Assembly (NCBI GenBank): GCA_900107365.1
Contig: FNPS01000007.1
Location: forward strand, 1-64,000
Direction: 5' to 3'
From: Flavobacterium aquidurense
GTDB taxonomy: Bacteria; Bacteroidota; Bacteroidia; Flavobacteriales; Flavobacteriaceae
DNA: 64,000 nt
Positions within the stretch are counted from its first letter, which is position 1; each line of letters begins with the position of its first letter. The notes under the pieces are model-generated. The model made no database searches and had not been told where the DNA came from. It saw nothing but the letters and a program-made list of their open reading frames with translations. This document shows, piece by piece, positions 61,540 through 64,000 of this stretch. Both the position numbers and the translations under genes were made by a program.

Positions 61540-63048
61540 ATGAGCAGACTAATAAAGAATTACCTGTTAAACACGATTTTGTGTTTATCCTGGATCAGCA
61601 TTTTAGCGTGTAGTGCCGATAAAGAAGCTACGCCAGATGATCCAGCACCACTTGTAAAAACACTTACTGCTGATGTCACTAAAATTGATTTTCAGAGTCC
61701 GGCTAGTACTTCAGAATTTATCGTGACAACAACCAGCACTAATTGGTCGGTTGCTACAGCAGAGGCAAGCTGGTTGAAATTTACTCCGGTTACAGGTGTG
61801 TCGGGCAGAACTACAATTACAGTTACAGCTTCAGAAAATACTACTTCTGTAGCAAGAACGGCTGTCATAACCATGAGTTCAAGTGAAGTAGCATCAGTAC
61901 AAATCCCAGTTTCTCAAGCAGGAAAAACTGGAATTTATCCAAGTTATAATACAAATCCAATTGCTGCCGACGCAACCGGAATGAGCAGCACTGCTGTTCA
62001 GTTGGCAGCCAAAATAAAATTAGGCTGGAATATTGGCAATACAATGGAAGCAACGGGCGGTGAAACGGCCTGGGGAAATCCAAAAGTTACCAAAGCTTTA
62101 ATTGATGCCGTGAAAGCAAAAGGTTTTAATGCGATCCGAATTCCATGTTCATGGAATCAATATCTGGAAAATACGGCGACTGCAAAAATAAAAGCAGATT
62201 GGCTAAACCGTGTTAAAGAAGTTGTTCAGTATTGTGTAGACAATGATATGTATGTTGTCGTAAATATTCACTGGGACGGCGGTTGGCTGGAAAACAATAT
62301 TACCGAGGCCAAAAAGGAAGAAAACAATGCCAAACAGAAAGCTTTTTGGGAACAAATTGCAACAAGTTTAAGAGGATTTGATGAGCATGTCTTATTTGCC
62401 AGCGCCAATGAACCTGCCGTTGAAGATGCAGCGCAAATGGCGGTTTTGAACTCATATCACCAAACCTTTATTGATGCCGTGCGTTCTACAGGCGGAAAAA
62501 ATGCCAATCGTGTATTGGTAGTTCAGGGCCCAACGACAGATATTGAAAAAACAAACAAATTGATGTTGACTTTGCCTACAGATAAAGTCGCTAATAAAAT
62601 GATGGTTGAGGTACATTATTATACACCATGGAATTTTGCAGGTATGACAAAAGACGAATCATGGGGTAAAATGTTCTATTATTGGGGAACTGGTTTCCAC
62701 TCAACAACAGATACAGAACGAAATGCAAATTGGGGTGAAGAAGCGGATTTAGAGAAAAATTTCAAATTAATGAAAACGCAATTTGTTGATAAGGGAATTC
62801 CGGTTTTGTTAGGAGAATTTGGTGCCATCAGACGTACAACGCTTACGGGTGATGCCTTGACTTTACATTTGGCATCAAGAGCCTATTATTTAAAAACTGT
62901 CGTGAAACAAGCTAAAGCAAATGGTTTATTGCCATTCTATTGGGATGAAGGAAATACTGGTGACGGTGGTTTTGGTCTTTTCAAAAGAGCCGACAACACT
63001 GTTTCAGACACTCAGGCGTTGAACGCCATGATTGAAGGATTGCAATAA
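61540..63048 (+). CDS. BACON-GH5 endoglucanase (xyloglucanase-like lipoprotein)
   Basis: 502 residues from ATG 61540; lipobox near ILACSAD. Residues about 38-130 are a BACON domain (STNWSVATAEASWLKFTP, VTASENTTSVARTAVITM). The GH5 barrel begins LGWNIGNTMEATGGETAWGN, as in subfamily 4; acid/base Glu291 in FASANEPAV, nucleophile Glu426 in LLGEFGA, plus IPCSWNQYL and VEVHYYTPW. BACON plus GH5_4 is the layout of the xyloglucan-specific endoglucanase BoGH5A of Bacteroides ovatus. It likely sits on the cell surface and cuts the polymer before uptake. Confidence 0.93.
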   Translation: MSRLIKNYLLNTILCLSWISILACSADKEATPDDPAPLVKTLTADVTKIDFQSPASTSEFIVTTTSTNWSVATAEASWLKFTPVTGVSGRTTITVTASENTTSVARTAVITMSSSEVASVQIPVSQAGKTGIYPSYNTNPIAADATGMSSTAVQLAAKIKLGWNIGNTMEATGGETAWGNPKVTKALIDAVKAKGFNAIRIPCSWNQYLENTATAKIKADWLNRVKEVVQYCVDNDMYVVVNIHWDGGWLENNITEAKKEENNAKQKAFWEQIATSLRGFDEHVLFASANEPAVEDAAQMAVLNSYHQTFIDAVRSTGGKNANRVLVVQGPTTDIEKTNKLMLTLPTDKVANKMMVEVHYYTPWNFAGMTKDESWGKMFYYWGTGFHSTTDTERNANWGEEADLEKNFKLMKTQFVDKGIPVLLGEFGAIRRTTLTGDALTLHLASRAYYLKTVVKQAKANGLLPFYWDEGNTGDGGFGLFKRADNTVSDTQALNAMIEGLQ

Positions 63049-63078
63049 ATAGCATATATTTGATACTACAGATTGAAC

Positions 63079-63130
63079 CGCAAAGTTCGCAAAGCAAGCG
63101 TAATAACCGCAAAGCTTTGCGAACTTTGCG
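63079..63130. repeat. Inverted copies of CTTTGCGAACTTTGCG between GH5 and esterase
   Basis: CGCAAAGTTCGCAAAG (63079-63094) and CTTTGCGAACTTTGCG (63115-63130) form a perfect 16-bp inverted repeat; related bases run on to 63156. The same 16-mer is found twice at 38372-38409. Confidence 0.88.
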
Positions 63131-63173
63131 TAATTCTTACCGAACCTTGCGGTTAATTTTTAAATCTAAAAAA

Positions 63174-64000
63174 ATGAAAAAAAATATAATCTTTCTTTTT
63201 TTGTTATGCAGCATAATAGCAAATGCCAACGTAAAAATGCCATTATTGTTTTCGGAAGGGATGGTACTGCAGCGCAATAAAGAAATTCCGGTTTGGGGTT
63301 GGGCAGATCCCAATGAAAAAGTTGAAGTGCTTTTCAACAAACAAACCAAAACTATAGTTGCCGATAAAAACGGAAAATGGATGATAAAACTATCTGCCGA
63401 AAAAGCCGGAGGTCCTTTTGAATTACTCATCACAGGAAAAAACAAAATTGTCATAAAAGATGTTTTAGTTGGTGAAGTATGGATTTGTTCAGGACAATCA
63501 AATATGGAATTTCAGGTTTCAAAAACCATAAACGCTGAAAAAGAAATAGCCGATTCCAATTATCCTATGATTCGTCATTTTGGAGTAGCACAAGATTTAA
63601 GCGGAAAACCAAAAGACGATTTAAAAGCCGGAAAATGGGAAGTTTCGAGCAAAGAAACGGTTGGTAATTTTACAGCAGTTGGCTATTATTTTGCCAAAAA
63701 ATTGTATGCCGAATTAAAAATTCCAATCGGAATCATCAATACTTCCTGGGGCGGAACCAATGTTGAAACCTGGACAAGTCGTGAAGCTTTTCAAAAAAGT
63801 GACGATTTCAAAGCCATGATTGCTGATGTTCCAACATTAAATATCGATTCTATTTCGAAATTGTACGCCAGACAAATGAAAGAGAGAGTCGAAAAAATTC
63901 AGGGAACTCCGGTAAGTACAGAAAACGAAAAAACTTTTAAAGAACCAACCTTCAATGATACAAATTGGGGCGAATTAAACACGCCAGGTTTATGGGAAAA
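63174..64000 (+). CDS. SASA-family carbohydrate esterase (3' end outside window)
   Basis: The visible 275 residues begin at ATG 63174 with a signal peptide (KKNIIFLFLLCSIIANA). The N-terminal beta domain (MPLLFSEGMVLQRNKEIPVWG) and the nucleophile motif GEVWICSGQSNMEF (Ser109), GYYFAKKL and GIINTSWGGTNVETW are those of the sialate-O-acetylesterase family (DUF303/SASA). In plant-glycan loci such enzymes remove acetyl groups; here the target is probably acetylated xyloglucan. The gene runs off the right edge. Confidence 0.9.
   Translation, partial: MKKNIIFLFLLCSIIANANVKMPLLFSEGMVLQRNKEIPVWGWADPNEKVEVLFNKQTKTIVADKNGKWMIKLSAEKAGGPFELLITGKNKIVIKDVLVGEVWICSGQSNMEFQVSKTINAEKEIADSNYPMIRHFGVAQDLSGKPKDDLKAGKWEVSSKETVGNFTAVGYYFAKKLYAELKIPIGIINTSWGGTNVETWTSREAFQKSDDFKAMIADVPTLNIDSISKLYARQMKERVEKIQGTPVSTENEKTFKEPTFNDTNWGELNTPGLWE

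Noticed and set aside
63137..63454. Minus-strand ORF of 105 residues at the right end
   Set aside because: It is antisense to the start of the esterase gene, whose SASA motifs on the + strand are clear.

Overview
The window looks like chromosomal DNA of a low-GC member of the Bacteroidota, most probably a Flavobacterium of the F. johnsoniae type. The reasons are the many secreted proteins with type IX secretion (T9SS) C-terminal sorting signals of three kinds, the SusC/SusD glycan-uptake pair, housekeeping proteins that read like flavobacterial ones (BioB, RibF, ThiL, alpha2-type GlyRS, LepA), Bacteroidota-type -7 promoter boxes (TAnnTTTG) just ahead of several genes, almost no Shine-Dalgarno sequences, and several TTG starts. 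I saw no tRNA, rRNA, CRISPR array, transposase or phage gene.

Bases 1-16500 hold a tandem array of four very large secreted proteins on the + strand, the first cut by the window edge. All four end in the same module of about 540 residues, closing in a type C (ChiA-like) T9SS signal. Their N-terminal parts are unrelated: 90-residue Ig-like repeats; 14 delta-60 repeats; a long beta-rich/Ig-like region; and a glycine-rich plus Ig-like region. Each gene has its own terminator. Patchy nucleotide identity between copies suggests duplication plus gene conversion.

Bases 16500-31100 are mainly housekeeping and signalling: a JmjC/cupin-like protein, biotin synthase, a small membrane protein, RibF, a secreted reprolysin-like metallopeptidase (T9SS type A), ComF, glycyl-tRNA synthetase, a LytTR regulator whose receiver phosphoacceptor Asp appears replaced by Glu, a small exported protein, a TPR sensor histidine kinase overlapping its response regulator, and ThiL. 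A compact hairpin-rich GC island (about 31302-31415) separates thiL from a 1352-residue choice-of-anchor-L protein with eight internal repeats and a type B T9SS tail.

Bases 35600-42000 carry a PfkB-type phosphofructokinase, a DinB-like protein, a WYL regulator, an outer-membrane beta-barrel protein, a CxxC membrane protein and LepA.

Bases 42000-64000 are a polysaccharide utilisation locus that best fits xyloglucan. Two tandem Nudix-fold regulators with broken Nudix boxes lie divergent to susC-susD-SGBP, followed by GH2, GH31 (alpha-xylosidase type), GH97, GH39, GH3, BACON-GH5 endoglucanase and a SASA-family carbohydrate esterase that runs off the window. Together these would bind and cut the beta-1,4-glucan backbone, import oligosaccharides, remove acetyl, galactosyl and xylosyl side groups and release glucose. 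Hairpins between several of the genes suggest stepped expression. The susC leader holds a possible 41-codon upstream ORF.
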